A stretch of 64,000 nt of DNA from Geodermatophilus obscurus DSM 43160 (GCF_000025345.1 NC_013757.1:1860001-1924000), one strand, 5' to 3'; counted from the stretch's first letter, positions 42,408 through 51,160 are shown. Program-made: numbers and translations. The notes: generated by a model not told the origin, from the letters alone.

Positions 42408-43166
42408 CTAACGCGCGGTGTAGCCGCCGTCGATGACGAGTTCGGAGCCGGTGACCCACTTGGCCTGGTCCGATGCGAGGTAGACCGCGCCCCACGCGAT
42501 GTCGTCGGGCTCACCGGTGCCGCCGAGCGGGTGCAGGGCGTCCAGAGCCGTGCGCGCATCGGGTTCGGACATGCCGGCCTCGGCGACGTAGCGGTGCACC
42601 ATCGAGGTGAAGATGAAGCCTGGGTGGATTGAGTTCACCCGGATTTTGTCCGGTGCGTAGGTGAGAGCGTCGTTCTTGCTCATCGTGCGCACCGCACCCT
42701 TGGACGCATGGTAGGGCGGGACGTCGCCGCCGCCGAGGATGCCGTAGATCGATGAGATGTTGATGATGCTGCCGCCGCCGGAGGCGCGCAGGTGCGGGAT
42801 CGCGTGCTTGGTGCACAGGAACACCGCGGTCGCGTTCACGGCCATGACGCGGTTCCACTCCTCGAGCGGCAGCTGGTCGGTGGGCTTGTTCATCCCCTCG
42901 ATGCCAGCGTTGTTGACGAGTACGTCCACGCGACCGTGCTGAGTCGCGACGGCGTCCAACGCGGCGCGGACCTCGTCCTCGTTCGTGACATCGCAGGCGT
43001 GGAAGCTGGCCCCCGTCAACGCGCCGGCGACGCGCTCGCCGCCGGCCTTGTCGATGTCGACGACGGCGACAGTGGCGTCCTCCTCGGTCATGCGAGCGGC
43101 GATGGCCTCGCCGAGGCCGTTGGAACCGCCGGTGACCACAGCGACCTTGCCCGTGAGCCTGCCCAT
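42408..43166 (-). CDS. SDR-family dehydrogenase
   Basis: The 252-residue classical short-chain dehydrogenase has TGGSNGLG (cofactor binding), NNAGIEG, the catalytic Ser in INISSIYG and YHASKGA with the Tyr-Lys pair. It ends with GTGEPDDIAWGAVYLASDQAKWVTGSELVIDGGY. VDIDK after the second strand, with an Asp, favours NAD(H). It lies 42 bases after the MetX-like hydrolase gene and probably oxidises an alcohol or hydroxyketone intermediate. Two dehydrogenases of different folds in one operon suggest two oxidation steps or different stereoisomers. Confidence 0.92.
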   Translation of the reverse strand: MGRLTGKVAVVTGGSNGLGEAIAARMTEEDATVAVVDIDKAGGERVAGALTGASFHACDVTNEDEVRAALDAVATQHGRVDVLVNNAGIEGMNKPTDQLPLEEWNRVMAVNATAVFLCTKHAIPHLRASGGGSIINISSIYGILGGGDVPPYHASKGAVRTMSKNDALTYAPDKIRVNSIHPGFIFTSMVHRYVAEAGMSEPDARTALDALHPLGGTGEPDDIAWGAVYLASDQAKWVTGSELVIDGGYTAR

Positions 43167-43208
43167 GGTGTGCTCCTTGTCGATCGAGATCGTAGAGGTG
43201 GTGGTGGG

Positions 43209-44270
43209 TCAGACGGGTGTGGCGAGCAGTTCGCCGAGGTGCTGGTCGATCTGCGACATGTAGGTCGGCGCGACGCCGAACAGGCCGAGGTGGCCGAGGA
43301 TCTCGTCGATCACCCGCAGCTCGCTGCCGGCGACCAGCTCCTGCTCGGCGCGACAGTCGCGGACGGGGAAGAACATGTCCTCGTCGATGGGCATGACGAA
43401 GGTCTTCGCGGTGATCCGACCTAGTGCGGCGGCGAGGTCGCCGCCGGTGTGGCGGGCGACGTCCCCGTGCTGCCACTTCCACGCCATGCACAGCAGGTCG
43501 TTCGGGTCCATCACCGTGAAGTACGGCCGCAGGAACCCGTCGAGGAAGGCCTCCTTCGAGTCGAAGTCCATCGCGCGCCAGAACTCCTGCTTCCACGCCT
43601 CGGTGGAGAACCCCATCACCGCCCAGATGTCGGCGTGCCGGGTCAGGCCCGCCACGACGTCGGCGTTGGACTTGTACTCGCCCGCGGCGAAGCCCGGGTC
43701 GGAGGTGATCGCGTCCATGAGCACGGAGGCGAACAACTGGTCGTGGGGTGTGTTCTGCGCTGTGCCGGCGATCGGTGCAGCGCGCAGCACCTTGTCCGGG
43801 AAGCGGACTGCCCACTCGTAGGTCTGCTGGGCGCCCATCGACCCGCCGACGACGAGCTGCAGCTGCTCGACACCGAACCGCTCACGCAGCAGCCGCTCCT
43901 GGGCGACGACGTCGTCGCCGATGCGCACCCGCGGAAAGCCCGACATCGCGATCGACGCGTTCTCCCCGTCGGCGTTGTGCGGCGACACCGACAGCCCGCT
44001 GCCGATCTGGTCGACCGCGACGATGAAGTACTGCGCCGGGTCCAGGGCGTGCCCCTCGCCCACGTAGACGTCGCGCCAGATCTGGTGCGTGCCGGAGTAC
44101 CACGTGGTGATGAGGACGGCGTTGTCCTTCGTCGGCGACAGCTCGCCCCACGTGGTGTAGGCCAGCCGGCAGTCCGGAATCGTCCCGCTCTCCTCGAGCT
44201 CGAGTCGGCCGACGCTTGCCACGTTGTACTCGCCGTGGAACTCGGGGCTGTAGAACGGGTTCTCGATCAT
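43209..44270 (-). CDS. MetX-like alpha/beta hydrolase (homoserine acetyltransferase family)
   Basis: The 353-residue protein has the MetX-family layout: CRLAYTTWGELSPTKDNAVLITTWYSGTH at the start, VDQIGSGLSVSPHNA, the nucleophile elbow LVVGGSMGAQQTYEWAV (Ser in GGSMGAQ), MPIDEDMFFPV with the catalytic Asp and a likely His in LGHLGLFG. Divergent members act as esterases or acyltransferases rather than in methionine synthesis, and no met genes are near. It is the first gene of the operon, with GGAGGAG before the ATG. The 17-bp palindrome lies 65 bases upstream of the start. Confidence 0.87.
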   Translation of the reverse strand: MIENPFYSPEFHGEYNVASVGRLELEESGTIPDCRLAYTTWGELSPTKDNAVLITTWYSGTHQIWRDVYVGEGHALDPAQYFIVAVDQIGSGLSVSPHNADGENASIAMSGFPRVRIGDDVVAQERLLRERFGVEQLQLVVGGSMGAQQTYEWAVRFPDKVLRAAPIAGTAQNTPHDQLFASVLMDAITSDPGFAAGEYKSNADVVAGLTRHADIWAVMGFSTEAWKQEFWRAMDFDSKEAFLDGFLRPYFTVMDPNDLLCMAWKWQHGDVARHTGGDLAAALGRITAKTFVMPIDEDMFFPVRDCRAEQELVAGSELRVIDEILGHLGLFGVAPTYMSQIDQHLGELLATPV

Positions 44271-44334
44271 CGGGTCTCCTCCGGGGCCGTGTGGGGGACG
44301 GCGACGACTGTGTCGGGGGTCCTGGGCGACGGAG

Positions 44335-44351
44335 TGTCCGAATCTGGGACA
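44335..44351. promoter_or_regulatory. 17-bp palindromic operator, site 1
   Basis: The sequence TGTCCGAATCTGGGACA is an inverted repeat (TGTCC...GGACA) between the divergent operon and regulator genes. An almost identical copy precedes the first BVMO gene. It is the likely binding site of the regulator encoded at 44409; this is inferred from repetition and position. Confidence 0.75.
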
Positions 44352-44408
44352 CCGGTGGCCCTTGACCGCTGTTCCACGATGTGACGTGAGACACGAGGGA
44401 GTGCCGTC

Positions 44409-46214
44409 ATGCTCGATCGCGCCGACCGGAGGCTGCTGCTCACCAGTGCCCGGGCGCACCTGCTGGAGGGCGCGGACCCGGCTCTGCGGGGCGTCCCGGG
44501 TCACGTGGCGGCGTCCTGGCGGCGCAGTGCCTCCTCCGGCGTGGACCCCGGCGAAGTCTCGAACGAGTACTTCACCGACCTCGACCTCGGCTCCCGGCTC
44601 ATCCACTGTGCGCGGCCGGTGATCGAGCAGCTCGCCGAGGAGATCGCCGACGCGCCGATGTGCGTCGCGCTGACCGACAACGGGGCACGCCTCCTGGTGC
44701 GCCGGGACAGCGACGCCCAGATCGGCCGGGTCCTCGACCACGTCCACTTCGCGCAGGGCTTCGGCTACGCGGAGGGCACGGTCGGGACCAACGGGGTCGG
44801 CACGGTCCTGGAGTTCGGCGAGTCGGTGCACATCATCGGAGCCGAGCACTTCGTCGAGCCGTTGCAGACCTTCGCCTGCGCCGGGGCGCCGATCCGCGAC
44901 CCGTTCACCGGGCGGATCGCTGGCGTGCTGGACATCAGCTGCCGCAGCCAGGACTCGACTCCGCTCATGCACTCCCTCGTGCGCACCTCGGCGGCGCGCA
45001 TAGAGCGGAATTTGCTCATGGACCGCGACCAGACCCAGCAAGCACTGTTCGAGCTCTACTCGCGGGTCGACGCGCGCAGCCGTGGAGCAGTCCTCGCCGT
45101 CGGGCAGCGGATGGTGATGAGCAACGCGGCGATGCAGACGCTGCTCGACTTGGCCGACCTGGAGGCCCTCCAGGACCACATGCGGTTCGCGATGACCGGG
45201 CACGCCCGCCTTGACAACCAGGTCGACCTGCCGTCCGGGACGCGGGTACGGGTGCGCGGGTCGACGGTGGTCGTCGGCGGTGACATCGCCGGGGTCGTCG
45301 GCGTGGTCGGGGTGGTGCACGAGCCCGACGGGTTGAGCGCCACGGCGCTCGAGCGCCGGCCGGCTCCGCAGCTGCTATCCGACACCGGACGTGCTCGTGG
45401 CGGTCGCGTCGTGGCCAGCTCCAGCCCCGCATGGCGGGCGGCCGCGGCCACCGTCGAGCAGGCGCTGCGGGCCGGGCAGGCAGTCGTCGTCCTCGGCGAG
45501 CCCGGCACGGGTCGGGCCACCCTGCTGTCCGATCTGCACCTCTCCCTGCACCCGGCCGGTTCCATCGTCTTCGTCGAGGCGGACGAGGTCGAGGCCGCTC
45601 CCCGGGAGGCGGCGGACCGGCTGCTACAGCCCGGTTCAGAGCCGGCGCTACACGTGCTGCGGGACGTTGACCGGCTGTCCCCGCGGACGGCGCAGGCCCT
45701 CTTCGCCAGGCTGAGGACGACTGCGCGGCCGCTCGAGCACGTGGCCGCCACGGCGGTGCAGAGCGGCACGGCGGAGGCCCCGCACGGCCCGCTGCTGGCG
45801 CTGTTCCGGGCGTCGACGTCGGTACCGCCGCTGCGCCACCGGTCCGCGGACGTCCCCGCCCTCGTCCGGGCCCTGCTGGCCGAGCTGGCACCGTACCGCG
45901 AGGTCCGGCTGGACGGCGAGGCGATGCGGCTGGTGGTCCGCTACTGCTGGCCGGGCAACGTGCGGCAACTGCGGGAGGCGCTGGCGTCTGCGCTGCGCCT
46001 GCGTCCGGCCGGCTGCATCCAGGCGCGAGACCTGCCCACCTACTGCTCAAGCGTCCCGCGCAGCTCCCTCCGCCCCGTCGACGAGGCCGAACGCGACGCC
46101 ATCGTCACGGCGCTGCGTTGCGCCGGTGGAAACAAGGTCGCGGCGGCCACCGCGCTCGGACTCGCGCGGTCGACGCTCTACCGCAAGATCCGGCAATACG
46201 GCATAAGCGACTGA
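44409..46214 (+). CDS. GAF / AAA-like / Fis-type HTH transcriptional activator (AcoR/MimR-like)
   Basis: The 601-residue regulator begins with a helical segment (VPGHVAASWRRSASSGVDP, the usual start of the AcoR group) and a GAF sensor domain (about 70-210: GYAEGTVGTNGVGTVLEFGESVHIIGAEHFVEP). A PAS-like middle and a reduced AAA-type domain follow, with Walker A VVLGEPGTGRATLL and PLRHRSADVPALVRALLAE. It ends with a Fis-type helix-turn-helix (GGNKVAAATALGLARSTLYRKIRQYGI). The sigma-54 contact motif GAFTGA is absent, as expected in an actinobacterium. Relatives activate propane/acetone and ketone monooxygenase genes in Rhodococcus and Gordonia. It is divergent from the hydrolase operon and upstream of the BVMO gene. 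Confidence 0.88.
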   Translation: MLDRADRRLLLTSARAHLLEGADPALRGVPGHVAASWRRSASSGVDPGEVSNEYFTDLDLGSRLIHCARPVIEQLAEEIADAPMCVALTDNGARLLVRRDSDAQIGRVLDHVHFAQGFGYAEGTVGTNGVGTVLEFGESVHIIGAEHFVEPLQTFACAGAPIRDPFTGRIAGVLDISCRSQDSTPLMHSLVRTSAARIERNLLMDRDQTQQALFELYSRVDARSRGAVLAVGQRMVMSNAAMQTLLDLADLEALQDHMRFAMTGHARLDNQVDLPSGTRVRVRGSTVVVGGDIAGVVGVVGVVHEPDGLSATALERRPAPQLLSDTGRARGGRVVASSSPAWRAAAATVEQALRAGQAVVVLGEPGTGRATLLSDLHLSLHPAGSIVFVEADEVEAAPREAADRLLQPGSEPALHVLRDVDRLSPRTAQALFARLRTTARPLEHVAATAVQSGTAEAPHGPLLALFRASTSVPPLRHRSADVPALVRALLAELAPYREVRLDGEAMRLVVRYCWPGNVRQLREALASALRLRPAGCIQARDLPTYCSSVPRSSLRPVDEAERDAIVTALRCAGGNKVAAATALGLARSTLYRKIRQYGISD

Positions 46215-46224
46215 ATCCCGCCAG

Positions 46225-46241
46225 TGTCCGGATTTGGGACA
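46225..46241. promoter_or_regulatory. 17-bp palindromic operator, site 2
   Basis: TGTCCGGATTTGGGACA differs from site 1 at two central positions only. It lies 11 bases after the regulator stop codon and 72 bases before the BVMO start, a suitable distance for an activator site. Confidence 0.75.
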
Positions 46242-46312
46242 TCACTGTGAGGTCGGGCAGTGCCCACGATGGCAGCGCCCGTGAGGTAGACCACAGAGAG
46301 GCGTTCCCCGCG

Positions 46313-47956
46313 ATGACGTCAACCATCGAGACCGCATCCCCGTCCAGCGCGCCCGAGGCGGACCTCGAGCTCGATGCGGTGGTGCTCGGCGCCGGCGTGG
46401 CCGGCCTCTACCAGCTCCATCAGCTGCGCGAGCAGGGTTTGCGGGTCCGTGCCTTCGAGGCCGGGGACGACGTCGGCGGGACCTGGTACTGGAACCGCTA
46501 CCCCGGTGCCCGCTTTGACAGCGAGGGTTACATCTACCAGTACCTGTTCTCCGAGGAGCTGTACAAGGACTGGAGCTGGAGCGAGAAGTTCCCCGGTCAG
46601 CCGGAGATCGAGCGCTGGATGCACTACGTCGCCGACCGGCTCGACCTCCGTCGGGACATCCAGTTCTCCACCACGATCACAAGCGCCCACTACGACGAGG
46701 ACCGCGGCCGCTGGACGATCCGCACCGACCGCGGCGACACCATCGACACCCAGTTCTTCATCACCTGCGGCGGGATGCTCTCGGCCCCGATGGCGGAGTT
46801 GTTCGAGGGGCAGGACAGCTTCCGTGGGACCGTGTTCCACACCTCCCGGTGGCCGAAGGACGGCGTCGAGCTGGCCGGCAAGCGGGTCGGCGTGGTGGGC
46901 ATCGGCGCCACTGGTATCCAGGTCATCCAGACCATCGCCGACCAGGTCGCCCACGTGACCGTCTTCGCCCGCACCCCGCAGTACGTCTTGCCGATGAAGA
47001 ACCCGAAGTACGGGGCGGTCGAGCAGGCCTGGTACAAGAGCCGCTTCGAGGAGCTGCGGTCGACGATCCCGCGCACGTTCACCGGCTTCGAGTACGACTT
47101 CGAACACGCCTGGGCCGCGTGCACCCCCGAGCAGCGGCGCGAGGTCCTCGAGGAGATCTACGAGGACGGGTCGCTCAAGCTGTGGCTGGCCAGCTTCGGC
47201 GAGATCTTCTTCGACGAGGAGGTCAGCGAGGCGGTCTCCGAGTTCGTGCGGGACAAGATGCGCGCCCGGCTCAAGGACCAGCGGCTCATCGACATCCTCG
47301 TCCCCTCTGACTACGGCTTTGGTACCCACCGGGTCCCGCTGGAACGCGGCTACCTCGAGGTCTACCACCGGGAGAACGTCGAGCTGGTCGGGGTCAGGAG
47401 CAACCCCATCGTGCGGATCCGCCCCGAGGGCATCGAGCTCGCCGACGGCAGCGTGCACGAGCTCGACGTCATCATCATGGCCACCGGGTTCGACGCCGGC
47501 ACCGGCGCCCTGACCCGCATCGACATCCGCGGTCGAGGCGGCCGCGCCTTGGCTGACGACTGGAGCCGCGACATCCGCACCACGATGGGGCTGATGGTCG
47601 AGGGCTACCCGAACATGCTCACCACGGCGGTCCCGCTGGCTCCCTCCGCAGCCCTGTGCAACATGACCACCTGCCTGCAGCAGCAGACCGAGTGGATCAG
47701 CGACACCATCCGCACCTTGCGCGAGCAGGGGAAGTCGGTGATCGAGCCGACCAAGGAGGGCGAGGACGCCTGGGTCGCCCACCACGAGGAGATCGCCAGC
47801 GCCACCCTCGTGCCCAAGACGCACTCCTGGTACCTCGGGTCCAACGTGCCCGGCAAGCCCCGACGCCTGCTGTCCTACATCGGCGGCGTGGGTACCTACC
47901 GGCTCAAGTGCGAAGAAGAGGCTGAAGCCGACTACCCGGCCTTCCGGATGAGCTGA
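46313..47956 (+). CDS. Baeyer-Villiger monooxygenase (flavin-dependent, type I)
   Basis: The 547-residue NADPH- and FAD-dependent enzyme converts ketones to esters or lactones. The FAD site is VVLGAGVAGLYQLHQLRE, the BVMO fingerprint is FRGTVFHTSRWP (F-x-G-x3-H-x3-W-P), and the NADPH site is VGVVGIGATGIQVIQTIA. DVGGTWYWNRYPGARFDSEGYIYQY and IMATGFDAGTGAL are further conserved blocks, close to the cyclohexanone/phenylacetone monooxygenase group. The start ATG at 46313 was chosen because it is followed by a short variable tail before the FAD site. Control by the upstream regulator through site 2 is likely. The ketone substrate is not identifiable. Confidence 0.93.
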   Translation: MTSTIETASPSSAPEADLELDAVVLGAGVAGLYQLHQLREQGLRVRAFEAGDDVGGTWYWNRYPGARFDSEGYIYQYLFSEELYKDWSWSEKFPGQPEIERWMHYVADRLDLRRDIQFSTTITSAHYDEDRGRWTIRTDRGDTIDTQFFITCGGMLSAPMAELFEGQDSFRGTVFHTSRWPKDGVELAGKRVGVVGIGATGIQVIQTIADQVAHVTVFARTPQYVLPMKNPKYGAVEQAWYKSRFEELRSTIPRTFTGFEYDFEHAWAACTPEQRREVLEEIYEDGSLKLWLASFGEIFFDEEVSEAVSEFVRDKMRARLKDQRLIDILVPSDYGFGTHRVPLERGYLEVYHRENVELVGVRSNPIVRIRPEGIELADGSVHELDVIIMATGFDAGTGALTRIDIRGRGGRALADDWSRDIRTTMGLMVEGYPNMLTTAVPLAPSAALCNMTTCLQQQTEWISDTIRTLREQGKSVIEPTKEGEDAWVAHHEEIASATLVPKTHSWYLGSNVPGKPRRLLSYIGGVGTYRLKCEEEAEADYPAFRMS

Positions 47957-48067
47957 CCTCCTCCAGGCCACTCGGTGCAGGCAGCCAGCGTGCGCACGGC
48001 GTGCTCGGTGCGTCCCGCCAGCAAGTCCTAGAGCTTGGCGCCCGCATCGCCGCCAATACGGCAACAC

Positions 48068-48091
48068 GTGGATGGGATGTGGGACATCCAC
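48068..48091. promoter_or_regulatory. Inverted repeat with operator half-site
   Basis: GTGGATG ... CATCCAC flanks a core that contains TGGGACAT, the right half of the 17-bp operator. It lies about 120 bases upstream of the EthD-like gene. It might be a degenerate third site; the left half does not match. Confidence 0.35.
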
Positions 48092-48207
48092 CATGGCTGG
48101 CTCACCTCGTCCCAGGTGAGCATGCTCCCTGGTCGGCTGCGGCCGTCCCGAGGCAGACGAACTCCGGGCATCCCGCGAGGGGCCCGACCATCCCGTGAGG
48201 AGATCGC

Positions 48208-48519
48208 GTGACGCACAGATTGCTCGTCCAGTACGGCCGTCCGACCGACCCCGCCGCGTTTGACCAGCACTACCGCGACGTCCACGTCCCGCTCGCGCAG
48301 AAGATACCCGGCGTGGTCCGCTTCGACATCGGGCACGCCAGCCCTCTCGACGGCGACGCGGCGCCGTACCTGGTTGCCATGCTCGACTTCGAGTCGGCCG
48401 AGGCGTTCGCCGCGGGTATGCAGTCCGCGGAGGGTGCGGCCGCCGCCGGCGACGTGCCGAACTTCGCCACCGGCGGCGCGAGCATGAGCCACTACGATGT
48501 CGAGGACTTCACCGCCTGA
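48208..48519 (+). CDS. EthD-family small protein
   Basis: The 103-residue protein (LLVQYGRPTDPAAFDQHYRDVHVPLAQKIPGVVRFDIG, YLVAMLDFESAEAFAAGMQSAEG) matches EthD, a dimeric ferredoxin-like fold. EthD is named for a gene needed with a cytochrome P450 in ether degradation and is often found in catabolic clusters. The His in YRDVHVPL is conserved in the family. GAGGAG precedes the GTG start by five bases. It follows the BVMO gene by 250 bases on the same strand and probably supports the same pathway, perhaps protecting against or turning over a reactive intermediate. Confidence 0.88.
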   Translation: MTHRLLVQYGRPTDPAAFDQHYRDVHVPLAQKIPGVVRFDIGHASPLDGDAAPYLVAMLDFESAEAFAAGMQSAEGAAAAGDVPNFATGGASMSHYDVEDFTA

Positions 48520-49079
48520 CCTGCCGGGGCGCCGTCCTTCCGGACAACGGGGGACGGCACCCCGGGTTCAGCCGAGGTCAGGGCGCCTCGCTCACCCCAC
48601 CGGCCAGAGGCGCGGCCTGGCGAGCGGCCCCCGTCAAGACCTCCCAGTGGGAGGGCGCCACATGGAGGCCGAATGTCTTCTGACCGGGCGGTCGACTCTG
48701 ACTAGGAGGGGTGTCAAGGAGTTCCGCTTTGCGACGAACTCGGGCGGATGCCTTCGAACGAACCCACCTGGGGCGCGAGCCGAGGCGCGCAGCATCTCAA
48801 TCGGGCCCAGGATCGTCATCGTCAATCTGCTGCGGCCACGCCGGGCGACGAACATCCGGCCCGTTGACCCAGAACTGACCCGGGATACACGGCTGCGTGC
48901 GGTGATCGATGGAACTGCGGCCTGACCTGGGGTTACCTCGTTGGGCGCTGATGGCCGGCGACGACCGATGTCGGCTGAGTTGCGGACTTTCTGCGGACTG
49001 AGACGGCGTGATCCGCGGGCCCCATCCCAGCCGTCCTGAGGAGCCAGGCAACCCCTCCACAGCCCGCCGAGGGTGCCAA

Positions 49080-49158
49080 CTGCAGCGGGTCGCCGGAAGG
49101 GCGCTGCGCGTCCCTGCGGGATGGGCCTTCGGCCCACCATTCCCCCGGCCCGCTGCAG
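49080..49158. repeat. Family 2 hairpin repeat, copy 1
   Basis: A conserved core (GGAAGGGCGCTGCGCGTCCC ... TTCCCCCGGCC) is enclosed by inverted arms CTGCAGCGGG and CCCGCTGCAG. The second copy at 55896-55984 has nearly the same core but entirely different, again perfectly complementary, arms. Confidence 0.7.
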
Positions 49159-49438
49159 CCGGATCGAAGCCGGTTGTGGGAAGCGGCCAGGAGTGTGTGG
49201 ATGGGCGTCGGGGCATCGGCGGCAACCCACCCGTCAGCCGGGGGACCCCGCATCCCCGTTCCCCGGCCGGCAGGGCGGGCTGTCCGCGGCGCTGCCTGCC
49301 CGTTCCCCGCCCGGGACGCCGGTGCAAGCCGCAAAGGTTTTCAAGCTTGGTACAGGGGGCTGTCGAACCCACACTGATCAACCGTTTTCACAGGTCAAAG
49401 CCCGAATCGCTCAGACCGGTGGCTACCGCCAATAGCCC

Positions 49439-49465
49439 CTACGTGCCCGTACTACGGGCACGTAG
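49439..49465. terminator. Hairpin with 11-bp arms
   Basis: CTACGTGCCCG and CGGGCACGTAG are perfect complements around a five-base loop (TACTA). It may be a terminator or a protein-binding site. There is no T-run, and no intact gene ends here. Confidence 0.5.
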
Positions 49466-49609
49466 CGGGCACGGCCGTGCTCGGCCAGATGCGCTTCCAC
49501 CCCGGCACGCTGCAACTCCTCCACGACGAACCGCCACCCGGGCGCTGCGCGTACGGGATGGACCTCCAGCCCCCGCCGCGCCGCAGCCGGACGGATCGAC
49601 AACCTGGTC

Positions 49610-49870
49610 CAGCAGCAGGATCAGTTCCCGCTTCACCCCTCGTTTGACGGCTGAGTTCGCCTGCCCGGTGTCGCTGGAGTTGGATGTCCCCCCGCCGAGG
49701 AAGATGCCGGAGTAGTCGTCAAGGTCGAACTCGGCCAGCAGCGCGGACTTTTATGCGGATCCGGTGCAGCAGCCGGCGAGGCTCGTGCATCAGAGGAACG
49801 CTGCGTACTCGTTGTCCGCGGCTGTGCCATCGGCGCGAGGACAGCAGCGGGAAGCACTCGCCGACCGGCG
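49610..49870 (-). pseudogene. Decayed glutamine amidotransferase gene fragment
   Basis: On the minus strand one frame reads EFDLDDYSGIFLGGGTSNSSDT and continues QANSAVKRGVKRELILLLDQVVD. This is clearly related to DLDDYAGVFLGGGPFNSSDP and ALLDEVV of the intact gene at 7098-7826. Upstream in a different frame DNEYAAFL is followed by a stop where the intact protein has DDEYAAFLRATGL. The Cys nucleophile region and everything after it are lost. It is a frameshifted, truncated relative, probably brought in with the island or left by an old duplication. Confidence 0.8.
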
Positions 49871-50037
49871 CTGAGTCGGAGCGTCACGCCTGTCCCTTCG
49901 GACGACGATGTGGCCCTGGTTGTGCGCCATCGCGGTCATCCCTGTTCCCGGGTCCCCGCGCACGCCGGGCCGCGCTGCCCGGAGGACGGGTCTGCGCGCC
50001 TCCCGTCGGGGGGAGGCGTAAGCCGGCGCCCGACCGG

Positions 50038-50973
50038 TTACCGAGCCCGTTCTGCAGCGTCGTAGAAGGCGGCTGCGAGGTCGTCGATGAGCACGGCGCC
50101 ACTGGGTGTGGCACCGAGTGTCCAGGCGAAGCCGTGCAGCATGCCGTCGTAACGCTTCGCGGTGACGTGCACTCCCGCGGCGCGCAGGTTGGCGGCGTAC
50201 GCCTCGCCTTCGTCGCGCAGCGGGTCGAACTCGGCGGTCGCGATGAAGGTTGGGGGGAGGCCCACGAGGTTGTCAGCGCGCGCAGGGCAGGCGAACGGGT
50301 CCTTGCCGAGGTCCTGGGCACCAAGGTAGTGCGCCCAGAACCACTGCATGGAGCCCTTGGTAAGCAGGTACCCGTCGCCGTTCTCCTGGTAGGACCCGGT
50401 CGTGAAGTTGAAGTCGGTCACCGGGTAGATCAGCAACTGCGCGGCGAGGGGCGGCCCCTGCCGGTCGCGGGCGGCAATCGCGACGGCGGCGGCAAGGTTC
50501 CCGCCGGCGCTGTCCCCGCAGGTCGCAATCCGAGTGGGGTCACCGTCCAGCTCGGCGGCATGCTCCGAGACCCAGGCCGTCGCGGCGTAGCAATCGTCGA
50601 ATGCTGCGGGGTAGGTGTGCTCGGGCGCAAGCCGGTAGTCGACGGAGACGACGACCGCACCGGTCCGGTTGGCGATCCGGCGGACCGGGTTGTCGCAGAC
50701 GTCGAGGTCGCCGATCACCCAGCCGCCGCCATGGAAGTACATGATCACGGGCTTCGACCCGTCGCCGGCAGGGGTGTAGACGCGGATGGGGATCTCCCCG
50801 GCGGGACCGGGGATCGCCCGGTCCTGGGTGGGAAAGTCCTCGGGCTCCCCTTGGAGGTTGATGAAGCCCTTTGCGGCCTCACGCGCCTGCGGCACGGTCA
50901 TGTGCTCGAACGGCGGCAGTCCTGCTGCCTCGAGCGCGGCGAGCAACTGCTGGGCTTCGGGGTGGAGGGGCAT
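50038..50973 (-). CDS. Hormone-sensitive-lipase-family esterase
   Basis: The 311-residue alpha/beta hydrolase has the HSL-family oxyanion motif HGGGWVIGD, the nucleophile Ser in GDSAGGNLAAAVAI, the acid Asp in AEFDPLRDEG and the His in GMLHGF. The absence of a signal peptide suggests cytoplasmic action on short-chain or lactone-type esters. It lies 188 bases after the second BVMO gene on the same strand, so it probably hydrolyses the ester or lactone made by that enzyme. ATG 50973 was chosen because MPLHPEAQQLLAAL is the usual N-terminal helix. Confidence 0.9.
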   Translation of the reverse strand: MPLHPEAQQLLAALEAAGLPPFEHMTVPQAREAAKGFINLQGEPEDFPTQDRAIPGPAGEIPIRVYTPAGDGSKPVIMYFHGGGWVIGDLDVCDNPVRRIANRTGAVVVSVDYRLAPEHTYPAAFDDCYAATAWVSEHAAELDGDPTRIATCGDSAGGNLAAAVAIAARDRQGPPLAAQLLIYPVTDFNFTTGSYQENGDGYLLTKGSMQWFWAHYLGAQDLGKDPFACPARADNLVGLPPTFIATAEFDPLRDEGEAYAANLRAAGVHVTAKRYDGMLHGFAWTLGATPSGAVLIDDLAAAFYDAAERAR

Positions 50974-51160
50974 GGCGTCTCCGATCTCGGGAGGCTTGGG
51001 TCTCGGGCGGCGCGGCGACGCGCCGGCGAGCAGCCGTGTAGGCGGCAGCGAGCGCGGTCGAACGCAGCCGACCCCGCTCGCTGCCGCACGCCTCGGCCCG
51101 TCGGCGGGACGTGCCGAGTGGGTTGTCACGGTCATAAGGCGGTGGTGCTTGGGATGCTGA

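Larger units (their letters stand above)
48520..49600. other. Gene-poor stretch with decayed sequence
   Basis: No intact gene is supported. The stretch contains the family 2 hairpin at 49080-49158 and an 11-bp-arm hairpin at 49439-49465 (CTACGTGCCCG ... CGGGCACGTAG). A fragment of a glutamine amidotransferase gene lies just beyond. The composition is uneven, as expected in an island junction. Confidence 0.5.

Noticed and set aside
44341-44375. Possible -24/-12 (sigma-54) promoter TGGCCCTTGACCGC before the regulator
   Set aside because: Spacing between GG and GC is one base short, the regulator lacks GAFTGA, and actinobacteria generally lack RpoN.
49439-49636. Small minus-strand gene starting KRELILLLDQVV
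   Set aside because: The segment is part of the decayed amidotransferase gene and loses similarity after a few residues.
48520-50037. CRISPR array or toxin-antitoxin pair in the gene-poor stretch
   Set aside because: No regularly spaced direct repeats and no short overlapping ORF pair with ribosome-binding sites were found.
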